Positions 50,643 to 59,289 of a stretch of 64,000 bases of DNA are shown here, piece after piece (the first letter of the stretch is position 1; every line of letters starts with the position of its first letter). The stretch comes from Enterocloster lavalensis (GTDB lineage: Bacteria > Bacillota > Clostridia > Lachnospirales > Lachnospiraceae): NCBI RefSeq assembly GCF_902364025.1, contig NZ_CABJCG010000013.1, positions 111,264 through 175,263 on the forward strand, given 5' to 3'. The notes under the pieces are model-generated. The model was not told where the DNA came from. It saw only the letters and a list, made by a program, of their open reading frames with translations, and did no database searches. A program made the translations under genes and the position numbers.

Positions 50643-53321
50643 TCAGCAGACAGCCTCCGCGCCCTGGCTTTTCTGCGCCGCGGCGGCTCCCCGTTTCACC
50701 ATCTTAACGCCCTCCGACAGCAGGACCACCGTGGACCCGGTGGCCAGTATCTTTCCCCACATGGCCGCCGACAGTGGCACCGTGTTAAAAAACATACCGC
50801 CAAACTGGGTAATCACAAACTGCAGCCCGAAGGTCGCCCCAAACACGCCCAACATCAGGCGGTTATTTGCGATATTTTTGAAAATACTCACGTCCGTCAG
50901 TTCCCTGCTGTTCAGCGCGTTAAACAGCTGGAACACCACAAACAGGGTGAACAGGACCGTGGGCAGCTCCGTTTCGCTGCCTCCAAGGAAATTCAGGCTG
51001 TGCTGCGCCATAAATACGATGGACATGTAAACGCCGTTGATCGCAATCCGGGAAAACATGGATCCGGACACAATGCTGGCGTTCCTGGGCGTGGGCCTCT
51101 GATTCATCAGATCCCCGCGGATGGGTTCCAGCCCCAGCGTCAGGGCCGGCGGCCCGTCCATGATAATGTTAATCCACAGCAGCTGCAGCGCGGTAAAAGG
51201 CGCGGCAAACCCGGCCAGAATGGAGGCCAGCACCACGATCACCGAGGACAGGTTCACCGTGAGCTGGAACTGGATAAAGCGCTGGAAATTCTCGTAAATT
51301 CCCCGCCCCCACTGGATGGCCTTTACGATGGTGGAAAAACTGTCGTCCAGCAGCACAATATCGCTGGCCTCCTTGGATACCTCGGTGCCGGTGATGCCCA
51401 TGGCGATGCCCACATCCGCGTGTTTGAGCGCCGGAGCATCGTTGATTCCGTCCCCGGTGACCGCCACCACATTTCCCAGCGATTTTAAGGCGTTCACCAC
51501 CCGCATTTTCACCGACGGTGTGCTCCTGGCGATCACGCGGATGGACGGAATCCGTTTTTGAAGCTCCTCGTCCGACAGGCGCTCGATCTCCCGTGCTTCC
51601 ACCGCGATGTGTTCCGCATCCAGGATTCCCAACTCGTCTGCAATGGCCCGGGCGGTAATGAGGTTGTCCCCGGTCAGCATTTTCAGCTCAATTCCCGCGT
51701 GACGGCAGCGTTCCACCGCCTGGTACACGTCCGTCCGGATCGGGTCCGTGATGGCCGTGAAGCCGTCGAACACCATGTCCGTTTCCAGCGCAGCACGGCT
51801 GCCCTCGTAATCCGCGGCATGTTCCGTCCTTCTGTGGGCAAATCCGATCACGCGGCAGGCCTTTTCCTGAAATTTCACGATCTGCTGCCTGGCTTCCTCC
51901 CGCTCCTGTGCGGTCAGGCTGCACAACTCCATGATCCGTTCCGGGCTTCCCTTTGCCAGAACCTCAATTTCCCCCTCCCGATTCACCACGGTGGTCATAT
52001 ACTTGGTCTCCGAGCTAAACGGGTAGACGTGAAGAATTTCCGTCTGGCGGCGCGCCGCTTCATAATCCCGGCCCGCCTCACGGGCGGCAAAGAGCAGCGC
52101 GCACTCGGTGGGGTTTCCGATAAACTTCACCTGGCCGTCCGCAAACGTCACATCCGCGGTGCTGTTCAGGCAAAAATTGTCCAGCAGATGGTGGTTCTTC
52201 AGGCGGTCCGGCTTCAGCAGCCGCATGTGGCTGAAAATATCCGTAACCGTCATGCGGTTCTGCGTCAGCGTTCCCGTCTTGTCCGAACAGACCACGTTGA
52301 TACAGCCCACCGTCTCGCAGGCGATCATCTTGCGCACCAGTGCATTTTGCTTTGACATCTTAATAATATTGATGGCCAGGGACACCGCCACGATGGTGGG
52401 CAGCCCCTCCGGCACCGCCGCCACGATCAGCACGATACTGGTGATAAACGCCTCGGACACCGTGTCCAGGGAAGCCGTGCCGTTCGACAGGAAAATGATC
52501 AGCTGGATCAGAAATACCACCGCCGCCGCTGCGGAGCCGAGAACCGTGATCCGTTTCCCCAGCGCCGCCATTTTCTCCTGGAGCGGCGTGCTGCCGCTGT
52601 CCGCGGAGGCCAGCTCCCTGGCAATCTTTCCGAACTCCGTGTGGTCTCCCACGCCGGTCACTGCGATTTTCCCGTTTCCCCCGGTAATAAAGCAGCCCGA
52701 GTAGAGCAGGTTCCTGCGCTCCGCCACCGGCGTTTCCGGGTTGTCAAACACAATTCCCGCCTCCTTGTGGACCGGCATGCTCTCGCCGGTCAGAGCCGAC
52801 TCGTCCGCCATGAGCTCGTGGCTCTCCAGGAGACGTCCGTCCGCGGGAAGCTTATCCCCCGTCTCAACACAGAGAATATCGCCGAGCACTACATCCCTCC
52901 TTGGGATCAGACAGACCTTGCCGTCCCGGATCACCTTGACCGGAATATCCTCGCCGATCCGGCTCAGAGTCTCAAAAGCCTTCGCGCTCCTCCCCTCCAT
53001 CACCACCGTGATCACAACGGACAGGGAAATCGCCACAAAGATTCCGATGCATTCCAGGAAATCCGCCTCCCCGCCGGTCACATACCGCGCTACGTTGACT
53101 CCCAGGGTGATCACCGCAGCGATCACCAGCATGATCAGCATGGGCTCGGTGGCCGCCTCCCAGATGCGGCAAAATAGCGATTTCTGCTCGCTTTTTGAGA
53201 AAGAATTCTCACCGTTTGCCTTCCGGCTCTCCTCAACCTGCCGGGCCGTGAGCCCGTTGTCCCGGTCCGTGTTCAGGCGGGCCAGCGTTTCCTCAGGACA
53301 TTCCATAAATGCGTTTGCCAT
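50643..53321 (-). CDS. P-type cation ATPase (Ca2+/Mn2+-type, P2)
   Basis: An 892-residue ion pump. The actuator motif TGES is at 178-181, PEGLP (304-308) in M4 is the Ca/Mn-type ion site, the phosphorylated Asp is D347 (CSDKTGT), and TGDGINDAPALK forms the hinge. Ten membrane segments and an N-terminal cation-ATPase domain are present. It resembles PMCA-type calcium-translocating ATPases of Firmicutes. The leader is an Mn2+-sensing riboswitch, which argues for Mn2+ export as at least one function. The ATG at 53321 follows GGTAGGAGGAGAG. Confidence 0.93.
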   Translation of the reverse strand: MANAFMECPEETLARLNTDRDNGLTARQVEESRKANGENSFSKSEQKSLFCRIWEAATEPMLIMLVIAAVITLGVNVARYVTGGEADFLECIGIFVAISLSVVITVVMEGRSAKAFETLSRIGEDIPVKVIRDGKVCLIPRRDVVLGDILCVETGDKLPADGRLLESHELMADESALTGESMPVHKEAGIVFDNPETPVAERRNLLYSGCFITGGNGKIAVTGVGDHTEFGKIARELASADSGSTPLQEKMAALGKRITVLGSAAAAVVFLIQLIIFLSNGTASLDTVSEAFITSIVLIVAAVPEGLPTIVAVSLAINIIKMSKQNALVRKMIACETVGCINVVCSDKTGTLTQNRMTVTDIFSHMRLLKPDRLKNHHLLDNFCLNSTADVTFADGQVKFIGNPTECALLFAAREAGRDYEAARRQTEILHVYPFSSETKYMTTVVNREGEIEVLAKGSPERIMELCSLTAQEREEARQQIVKFQEKACRVIGFAHRRTEHAADYEGSRAALETDMVFDGFTAITDPIRTDVYQAVERCRHAGIELKMLTGDNLITARAIADELGILDAEHIAVEAREIERLSDEELQKRIPSIRVIARSTPSVKMRVVNALKSLGNVVAVTGDGINDAPALKHADVGIAMGITGTEVSKEASDIVLLDDSFSTIVKAIQWGRGIYENFQRFIQFQLTVNLSSVIVVLASILAGFAAPFTALQLLWINIIMDGPPALTLGLEPIRGDLMNQRPTPRNASIVSGSMFSRIAINGVYMSIVFMAQHSLNFLGGSETELPTVLFTLFVVFQLFNALNSRELTDVSIFKNIANNRLMLGVFGATFGLQFVITQFGGMFFNTVPLSAAMWGKILATGSTVVLLSEGVKMVKRGAAAAQKSQGAEAVC

Positions 53322-53351
53322 GTTTCTCTCCTCCTACCGTTTTCTGCAATC

Positions 53352-53392
53352 AAAAAGACCCAGGTACAGCCGGTAACTGCTACACTGGGTCT
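53352..53392 (-). terminator. second leader terminator of the ATPase gene
   Basis: AGACCCAG pairs with CTGGGTCT around a loop that holds a second short stem, and the transcript then runs into a U-tract. It lies between the riboswitch terminator and the start codon. Confidence 0.75.
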
Positions 53393-53398
53393 AAAAAA

Positions 53399-53437
53399 GA
53401 GACCATGTATAGCCGGAATCAGCTATACATGAGTCTC
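53399..53437 (-). terminator. riboswitch expression-platform terminator
   Basis: GAGAC-CATGTATAGC and its mirror form a stem of about 15 bp followed by six U. The 5' arm overlaps the 3' strand of the riboswitch P1 helix, so the two structures exclude each other. Confidence 0.8.
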
Positions 53438-53516
53438 GTTATTTAAGACAAGCCAGACCGCTCATCGGTCAGTATGTTGACTTGCCACATATTTGAATGC
53501 TAACTACTCCCTCATG
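53428..53516 (-). promoter_or_regulatory. yybP-ykoY (Mn2+) riboswitch aptamer
   Basis: On the minus strand the RNA reads CATGAGGGAGTAG, then a variable stem, GTCAACATACTGACC, and finally AACGAGACTCATG. CATGAG (53511-53516) pairs with CTCATG (53428-53433) to make P1. GGGAGUAG and ACGAGAC are the conserved bulge sequences of this class. In the known mechanism Mn2+ binding stabilises P1; here that would break up the terminator at 53399-53437 and switch the pump gene on. Confidence 0.85.
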
Positions 53517-53588
53517 ACGGGTTGTTGTTTGATTGTTGGTATAGTTTAGCACGAGGGATGAGGGTTGTCAATGGGGACGGCGTAATTT

Positions 53589-55433
53589 TTACCGAAAGCC
53601 GCCGCCGGGTTTCCGCAGCAGGCCGCTGAATGGGTTTCTCCGGCGTTTCTGGGGTGACGGGGTGGGCTGGGGCGGCGGAGCTGGCTTCGACGTTGGGGCT
53701 GCCTGGGGCCGGGGCCGGTCTGATGAGAGGGCTGGTCTCGTCGTTGGGGCTGCCTGGGCCGCGGGCCGGTTTGATGTGGTGGCCGGCTTCGACATTTGAG
53801 CTCCCTGGGCCACGGGCCGGTTTGATGAGGGGCCTCCCTGCGCCGGCCGCTTCGCCTGTGACCGCGCTGCCGGAGCCGGCGTTTTATGGGGCGGCGCTGA
53901 CAATATCGAAGTTTCCGTCTGGCGGCGGGCTCCCTGGGATGAGGTTTTCTTCGATAACGGCGCTTCGGACAGCCGTGATTTCTTCGATGTCCGCGCTCCG
54001 GTTAATTGTGATTTTTCCGGCAAACCTGCCTCGGACGACAAGATTTTCCCGGATGGCCTCGCTTCGGCCGTTTCCGGTTTTTCTGACAAGCTTCCCGCAA
54101 ACGACCGTGTTCTCTTTGTCAAATGCGTATCAGACGCCGGAGCCTTCTTCGGCGCCCCCGCCTCGGCTCCCACCGTTCCCTGCGCCGCCTTTTTCTCTTT
54201 CTTTTTTGTCGCTATTCCCTGCGCTGCGCCTGCCTGATCCGCATTCTTTCCACCGCCCCGTTTCGGCTGCGTCGCCTTGACTGACGGGAAATTATTCTGC
54301 AGTGGGTACGGGTGGTCCGTCACCTCGATCAGCTTCTTGCCGATCAGCTTTTCAATGTCCGCGAGCTGTGCTTTTTCGTCGAAATCGCAGAAGGAGATGG
54401 CGATTCCCTCCAGCCCGGCCCGGCCCGTACGCCCAATGCGGTGCACATAGGTCTCCGGCACATCCGGCAGATCATAATTGACCACGCAGGCCAGCTCGTC
54501 GATATCGATGCCTCTGGCCGCTATATCCGTCGCGACCAATACCCGCAGCTTTTTATCCTTAAAATCGTTCAGCGCCCTCTGCCTGGCACCCTGGGATTTG
54601 TCTCCGTGGATCGCCTGGGCGACCACATTACTCTTCGACAGCTGCCGGACCACACGGTCCGCCCCGTGCTTTGTGCGCGTAAATACCAGCGTCGAGTCGG
54701 GATTTTTTGTTTTCAAAATATGAAGCAGCAGATCCTTTTTATTTCCCTTATCCACAAAATACAGATACTGCTCAATGGCCTCCACCGTGGTGGCCGCGGG
54801 AGTGATCTCGATTTTCTCCGGGTTTTTCAGAATTTTCGCCGCCAGCTTGGCGATGTCCGGGGGCATCGTGGCTGAGAAAAACAGCGTCTGCTTCTTCTCC
54901 GGCGTCCGGGCGATAATTTTCTTGACGTCGTGGATAAATCCCATATCCAGCATGCGGTCCGCCTCGTCCAGCACCAGAATTCTGATCTTCTCGATATTCA
55001 CAATCTTCTGGTCCATCAGATCCAAAAGCCTTCCTGGCGTCGCCACCAGGATATCCACGCCCCGCTTTAAATTCTCCTCCTGCGGTTTCTGGGAAACGCC
55101 CCCGTACACCACGCAGGTTTTCAGGCTGGTAAACTGGCCGTAGGTGTTAAAGCTGTCATAAATCTGGATGGCCAGCTCCCTGGTAGGCGTCACCACCAGC
55201 GCCTTTATGGTCCGTTTTTCCCAGCGGGGCGTCTCCTCCCCGCTGAGCATTTGCAGCGTGGGAATGGCAAATGCAGCCGTCTTGCCTGTGCCCGTCTGGG
55301 CGCAGCCCAGCAGATCCCGCCCGCTGAGCACAACGGGAATCGCCTCCTCCTGAATGGGGGTGGGAATTTTATAGTTTTCATTTTTTAATGCCCTGAGAAT
55401 TTCAGGCATAATATTTAAGTCTTTAAATTGCAT
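53589..55433 (-). CDS. DEAD-box RNA helicase with long basic tail
   Basis: A 614-residue helicase of the RhlE/CshA group. It has the Q motif region (FKDLNIMPEIL...PTPIQ), Walker A AQTGTGKT (45-52), PTREL, DEAD (156-159), SAT and HRIGRTGR. The core ends near residue 375. The remaining 240 residues are low in complexity, rich in Ser, Pro, Ala, Lys and Arg, with loose repeats such as RPAAQAAPT; this tail probably binds RNA. It unwinds structured RNA in ribosome assembly or decay, often in the cold. It appears to be a single-gene unit. Confidence 0.93.
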   Translation of the reverse strand: MQFKDLNIMPEILRALKNENYKIPTPIQEEAIPVVLSGRDLLGCAQTGTGKTAAFAIPTLQMLSGEETPRWEKRTIKALVVTPTRELAIQIYDSFNTYGQFTSLKTCVVYGGVSQKPQEENLKRGVDILVATPGRLLDLMDQKIVNIEKIRILVLDEADRMLDMGFIHDVKKIIARTPEKKQTLFFSATMPPDIAKLAAKILKNPEKIEITPAATTVEAIEQYLYFVDKGNKKDLLLHILKTKNPDSTLVFTRTKHGADRVVRQLSKSNVVAQAIHGDKSQGARQRALNDFKDKKLRVLVATDIAARGIDIDELACVVNYDLPDVPETYVHRIGRTGRAGLEGIAISFCDFDEKAQLADIEKLIGKKLIEVTDHPYPLQNNFPSVKATQPKRGGGKNADQAGAAQGIATKKKEKKAAQGTVGAEAGAPKKAPASDTHLTKRTRSFAGSLSEKPETAEARPSGKILSSEAGLPEKSQLTGARTSKKSRLSEAPLSKKTSSQGARRQTETSILSAPPHKTPAPAARSQAKRPAQGGPSSNRPVAQGAQMSKPATTSNRPAAQAAPTTRPALSSDRPRPQAAPTSKPAPPPQPTPSPQKRRRNPFSGLLRKPGGGFR

Positions 55434-55484
55434 TGAGTCTCCTGTGAGGTTTCATTTTATGCGGATACCATTTTCCCGCCATTT

Positions 55485-55679
55485 TTATCCAATAATCTCC
55501 TGAACACGCCCGACAATTCCGCTCTCCAGCTTTACCTTGATGCCGCGCGGATGATTGGGAGAATTTGTCAAAATACGGGCCACCACGCCCTGCGTTAATT
55601 TCCCGGTTCCCTGATCCTGCTTCTGGACAACGTTTACCACTGCCCCGATTTTAATGTTGCTTCTGACTGTGTGATCCAT
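55485..55679 (-). CDS. YwbE family protein
   Basis: A 64-residue protein with IGAVVNVVQKQDQGTGKLTQG and NHPRGIKVKLESG, the pattern of YwbE, a small conserved protein of unknown role with a likely beta-barrel fold. The ATG at 55679 follows AAAGGAAG. It is 30 bp after the RNA-methylase-like gene in the same direction. Confidence 0.88.
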   Translation of the reverse strand: MDHTVRSNIKIGAVVNVVQKQDQGTGKLTQGVVARILTNSPNHPRGIKVKLESGIVGRVQEIIG

Positions 55680-55709
55680 GAACTTCCTTTCCCGTTTTAA
55701 AGCTGGCAA

Positions 55710-57209
55710 TTATTTCTCCGCATAGCGAAGGATCATGACATGCGTCCCTTCTTTTTGCGACACTTCGTAATCCTTCAGAATACTGAAGCTTGTCCGAAAC
55801 GTCAGCTTCGCCACGTCCTCATGATTATGCGTATACAAAATCAACACAGCGCCGTCGTTCAGCAGCTCTGGGAGTTTTTGGAAAAACCGCTCATAAATGC
55901 CGCGGACATCGTCGTCTGTCAACCGCCCCATCTTAAAGGGCATGTCCGTAATCACTTCGTCGAACCGGTAGTCGTGGGTAAACTCAAAGAAATCCCGGTT
56001 CACAAAGTGAATCACCTGCTTTGCCGCCTCGGCATTTTCCCGCGCCTTCAGAACCGCCTCTTCCAGAATATCGATCCCGTAGGAGGTATTCGCCCGGACC
56101 GCCTTGTGGCGCTCAATGAGCATGGTGCCCACTCCGCAAAACGGATCGAGAACCTGCGCGTCCTCTTTCATATATTCCCTGGCAAGCGCTGCGGTCAAAG
56201 CCGCGTTCACCGGCCGGATGCTGGTGGGAATCACGTCCCGTCGGTAGGTAAACCGCATGTCCTTCAGCGTAAACAGCTTGATCATGATATTGCATTTTCC
56301 AAGCTTATTCTCTATCAGCCGCAGCTCAAATTCATAATTTTCCGTTGTATTGACCAGTTTCCGGTCAGATAATGCCTCGATCCTGGCGGATACCTTCTTC
56401 AGGAAGACGCTCTTCTGGCCCAGATCCATTTTGCTCTTTAACTCCAGACGGAAATAGTAGGGCGCCTTGCCCTCGTGGCTTTTTGCCAGAAATGCCAGCA
56501 GCGGGGAATCTGCAATGGTCTTTGCGATCTGCTCCGGCTCCATTTCACTGCTCTCCATTCCACGGACCACAAAAAGTAGCTCCTGATAGGTGCGGATTTC
56601 CCGGATCCAGTTGAGATTCGCAACCCTCGCCATCACACCGGCCCCCAGCAGCTTCGTTTTAGCGCTTGGTTCCAGCGCCGTCAGCTCATCGCGGGTCAGC
56701 TCCCGGAAATTCCGGTTGGTGATCAAAAAGACATCGTACGCCTCGTTCCACCCGGTAAACCGGTGAACGGAGACCCCTTCTATATGAAGAATCAGGAAAG
56801 ACAGCTTACGCAATTCTTCCATCACATGTTTCTGATTTTCTTCCGTTACCGTTTCATCCTTCAGCTCAGCCAGACGCGCCTTCAGGGCATCCAGATATTC
56901 CCTGTAATCAAAATTTTCCATTGCCGACAGGTAGGAGCTTTTGACAAACCTCTGATCCTCCTCCTGATAGGCCTTCCACAGCTGCGCCAAAAACGGCGGA
57001 TTTCTCAAATCCCCCATGAGCAGCGCTGCATTTTTCCTGGTTTTTGCGTCCTCTGACTGCAGCAGCCCGATCAAGACGTCCTCTTTTCCCTCCACCAGGG
57101 CCGAAAGCTTCCTCCGCTCTCCATTGTCCTTGATCACCTGTCTGATTTTACTGAGATTTTGTCTCTCTTCCTGTCCATTTTGGACCTGCTCCCATAATTC
57201 TTTTACCAT
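55710..57209 (-). CDS. HEAT-repeat plus RNA methylase-like protein
   Basis: A 499-residue protein. Residues 30-110 look like HEAT repeats (LVEGKEDVLIGLLQSEDAKTR). The middle (about 130-310) is unassigned. The C-terminal third is a methyltransferase of the UPF0020 RNA methylase type, with VLDPFCGVGTMLIERH as SAM motif I and DMPFKMGR in the place of the N/DPPY motif. It would methylate a guanine in rRNA or tRNA. The ATG at 57209 follows GGAG at a normal distance. The fusion of a HEAT part to the methylase is the unusual point. Confidence 0.78.
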   Translation of the reverse strand: MVKELWEQVQNGQEERQNLSKIRQVIKDNGERRKLSALVEGKEDVLIGLLQSEDAKTRKNAALLMGDLRNPPFLAQLWKAYQEEDQRFVKSSYLSAMENFDYREYLDALKARLAELKDETVTEENQKHVMEELRKLSFLILHIEGVSVHRFTGWNEAYDVFLITNRNFRELTRDELTALEPSAKTKLLGAGVMARVANLNWIREIRTYQELLFVVRGMESSEMEPEQIAKTIADSPLLAFLAKSHEGKAPYYFRLELKSKMDLGQKSVFLKKVSARIEALSDRKLVNTTENYEFELRLIENKLGKCNIMIKLFTLKDMRFTYRRDVIPTSIRPVNAALTAALAREYMKEDAQVLDPFCGVGTMLIERHKAVRANTSYGIDILEEAVLKARENAEAAKQVIHFVNRDFFEFTHDYRFDEVITDMPFKMGRLTDDDVRGIYERFFQKLPELLNDGAVLILYTHNHEDVAKLTFRTSFSILKDYEVSQKEGTHVMILRYAEK

Positions 57210-57726
57210 AATCTCCATTCTGCGCGCCTTTAAACGCGGTGCAACTATTTTGTCTCGATGTTCACGCGCCACGCGGGCGCACTTATGGATTATATCACAG
57301 TTGAGGGGGAAGAGGTAGATTTTTTAGTGGGAACTTTGAAGTTTCCCGGAAACCGGCGCATTTCCCCGTCATTCGTGCAGATATACCTTAATATCAAGTT
57401 TCAGCCAGCTGCCCCTCATTTCCTTCGCCGCAATCCTGATTTTATGAATATAACGTAATCCATATTTAAATTCAACAGATTATCGACCCAGTATACAATT
57501 ATATTAAATGTAAATTTTCACTTCCATAAATTTATCGCTTACGTGCTTTCTGAGCGTTTTTATTTAGTATAAGAAAAAATACTATTACTCCCCACATTTC
57601 CACAAAAAATAAGATTTCCGCTTGTCAGAACATAGTCCCTCATGTAGAATAATACTGCTGTATTCATTCAACCGTTCCAAATCAAGCGGAAATTACCGTT
57701 TTGACAACAATAAAGGAGTTTTCATC
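57210..57726. other. leader region of the ABC-F gene
   Basis: AT-rich DNA with an 11-bp perfect inverted repeat (57614-57624 with 57683-57693, ATTTCCGCTTG). The transcript would have a long leader, and an open frame of 35 codons runs from 57622 in frame into the ABC-F gene. Such leaders often control ABC-F genes by attenuation, but no drug-response element can be proven here. Confidence 0.4.
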
Positions 57727-59283
57727 ATGAGTATATTAAATGTCGAACATCTAAGCCACGGCTTCGGGGACCGGGCCATTTTCCAGGATGTGTCCTTCCG
57801 GCTCTTAAAGGGCGAGCACATCGGCCTTGTGGGGGCAAACGGGGAGGGCAAATCCACGTTTATGAACATTATTACCGGGAAGCTGCAGCCCGACGAGGGC
57901 AAGGTGGAGTGGTCCAAACGGGTGCGCGTGGGCTATTTGGACCAGCATTCGGTGCTGGAGAAGGGTATGACCATCCGGGACGTGTTAAAGAGCGCCTTCG
58001 CCTTCCTGTTTGAGATGGAGGAGCAGATGAACCAGATCTGCGACCGCATGGGTGAGGCGGATGAGGACGAGATGAACGCCATGATGGAGGAGCTGGGCAC
58101 CATACAGGACCTGCTGATGGCCCACGACTTCTACGTGATCGACGCCAAGGTGGAGGAAGTGGCCCGGGCCCTGGGGCTGAATGAGATCGGCCTGGAAAAG
58201 GACGTGACGGATTTGAGCGGCGGGCAGCGCACCAAGGTGCTGCTGGGCAAGCTGCTGTTGGAGAAGCCGGACATTCTGCTGCTGGACGAGCCCACCAACT
58301 ATCTGGACGTGCAGCACATCGAATGGCTGAGGCGCTACCTTCAGGAATATGAGAACGCCTTCATCCTGATCTCCCACGACATTCCCTTCCTCAACAGCGT
58401 GATCAACCTGATCTATCACATGGAAAACCAGCGCCTGGACCGCTATGTGGGGGATTACGATAAGTTCCAGGAGGTGTACGCGGTGAAAAAATCCCAGCTG
58501 GAGGCCGCCTACAAGCGCCAGCAGCAGGAGATCGCCGAACTGGAGGACTTCGTGGCCCGCAACAAGGCCCGGGTGTCCACCCGCAACATGGCCATGTCCC
58601 GCCAGAAGAAGCTGGATAAGATGGACGTGATCGAGCTGGCCAGGGAGAAACCCAAGCCGGAGTTCCATTTTCTCACCTCCCGGACCCCCGGAAAGCTGAT
58701 CTTTGAGACAAAGGATCTGGTGATCGGCTACGACGAGCCATTGTCCCGGCCTTTAAACCTCACCATGCAGCGCGGGGAAAAGGTGGTCCTCTCCGGCGCC
58801 AACGGCATCGGCAAGACCACCCTGTTAAAGAGCATTCTGGGTCTGATCCCCTCCTTAAGCGGCAGCGTGGAGCTGGGCGATTACCTGTCCATCGGCTACT
58901 TTGAACAGGAAATGGCCCCCGGCAACACCACCACCTGCATCGAGGAAATCTGGAAGGAATTTCCCGCCTACACCCAGTACCAGGTGCGCTCCGCTCTGGC
59001 AAAATGCGGTCTGACCACGGATCACATCGAGAGCCAGGTGCGGGTGCTCAGCGGCGGCGAACAGGCCAAGGTGCGCCTGTGCAAGCTGATCAACCGGGAA
59101 ACCAACGTGCTTCTCCTGGATGAGCCCACTAACCATCTGGACGTGGTTGCCAAGGAGGAATTAAAGCGCGCTTTGAAGGAATACAAGGGGAGCATCCTAC
59201 TCATCTGTCATGAGCCGGAGTTTTACAGCGGCCTGGCCACCACGGTGTGGGATTGCCGCGAATGGGCCCTGCGCCTGTCATAA
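57727..59283 (+). CDS. ABC-F family ATPase (YkpA/YbiT-like)
   Basis: A 518-residue soluble protein with two ABC domains and no membrane part; such proteins act on the ribosome. Domain 1 has GANGEGKST, LSGGQRTK and LLLDEPTNYLD; domain 2 has GANGIGKTT, LSGGEQAK and LLLDEPTNHLD. The linker between (about 250-310) is the charged helical P-site tRNA interaction motif. The ATG at 57727 has AAAGGAG 10 nt upstream. It resembles housekeeping ABC-F members more than antibiotic-protection ones, though this cannot be settled by eye. It converges with the pseudouridine synthase gene, with 6 bp between stops. Confidence 0.92.
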   Translation: MSILNVEHLSHGFGDRAIFQDVSFRLLKGEHIGLVGANGEGKSTFMNIITGKLQPDEGKVEWSKRVRVGYLDQHSVLEKGMTIRDVLKSAFAFLFEMEEQMNQICDRMGEADEDEMNAMMEELGTIQDLLMAHDFYVIDAKVEEVARALGLNEIGLEKDVTDLSGGQRTKVLLGKLLLEKPDILLLDEPTNYLDVQHIEWLRRYLQEYENAFILISHDIPFLNSVINLIYHMENQRLDRYVGDYDKFQEVYAVKKSQLEAAYKRQQQEIAELEDFVARNKARVSTRNMAMSRQKKLDKMDVIELAREKPKPEFHFLTSRTPGKLIFETKDLVIGYDEPLSRPLNLTMQRGEKVVLSGANGIGKTTLLKSILGLIPSLSGSVELGDYLSIGYFEQEMAPGNTTTCIEEIWKEFPAYTQYQVRSALAKCGLTTDHIESQVRVLSGGEQAKVRLCKLINRETNVLLLDEPTNHLDVVAKEELKRALKEYKGSILLICHEPEFYSGLATTVWDCREWALRLS

Positions 59284-59289
59284 CCGCTT

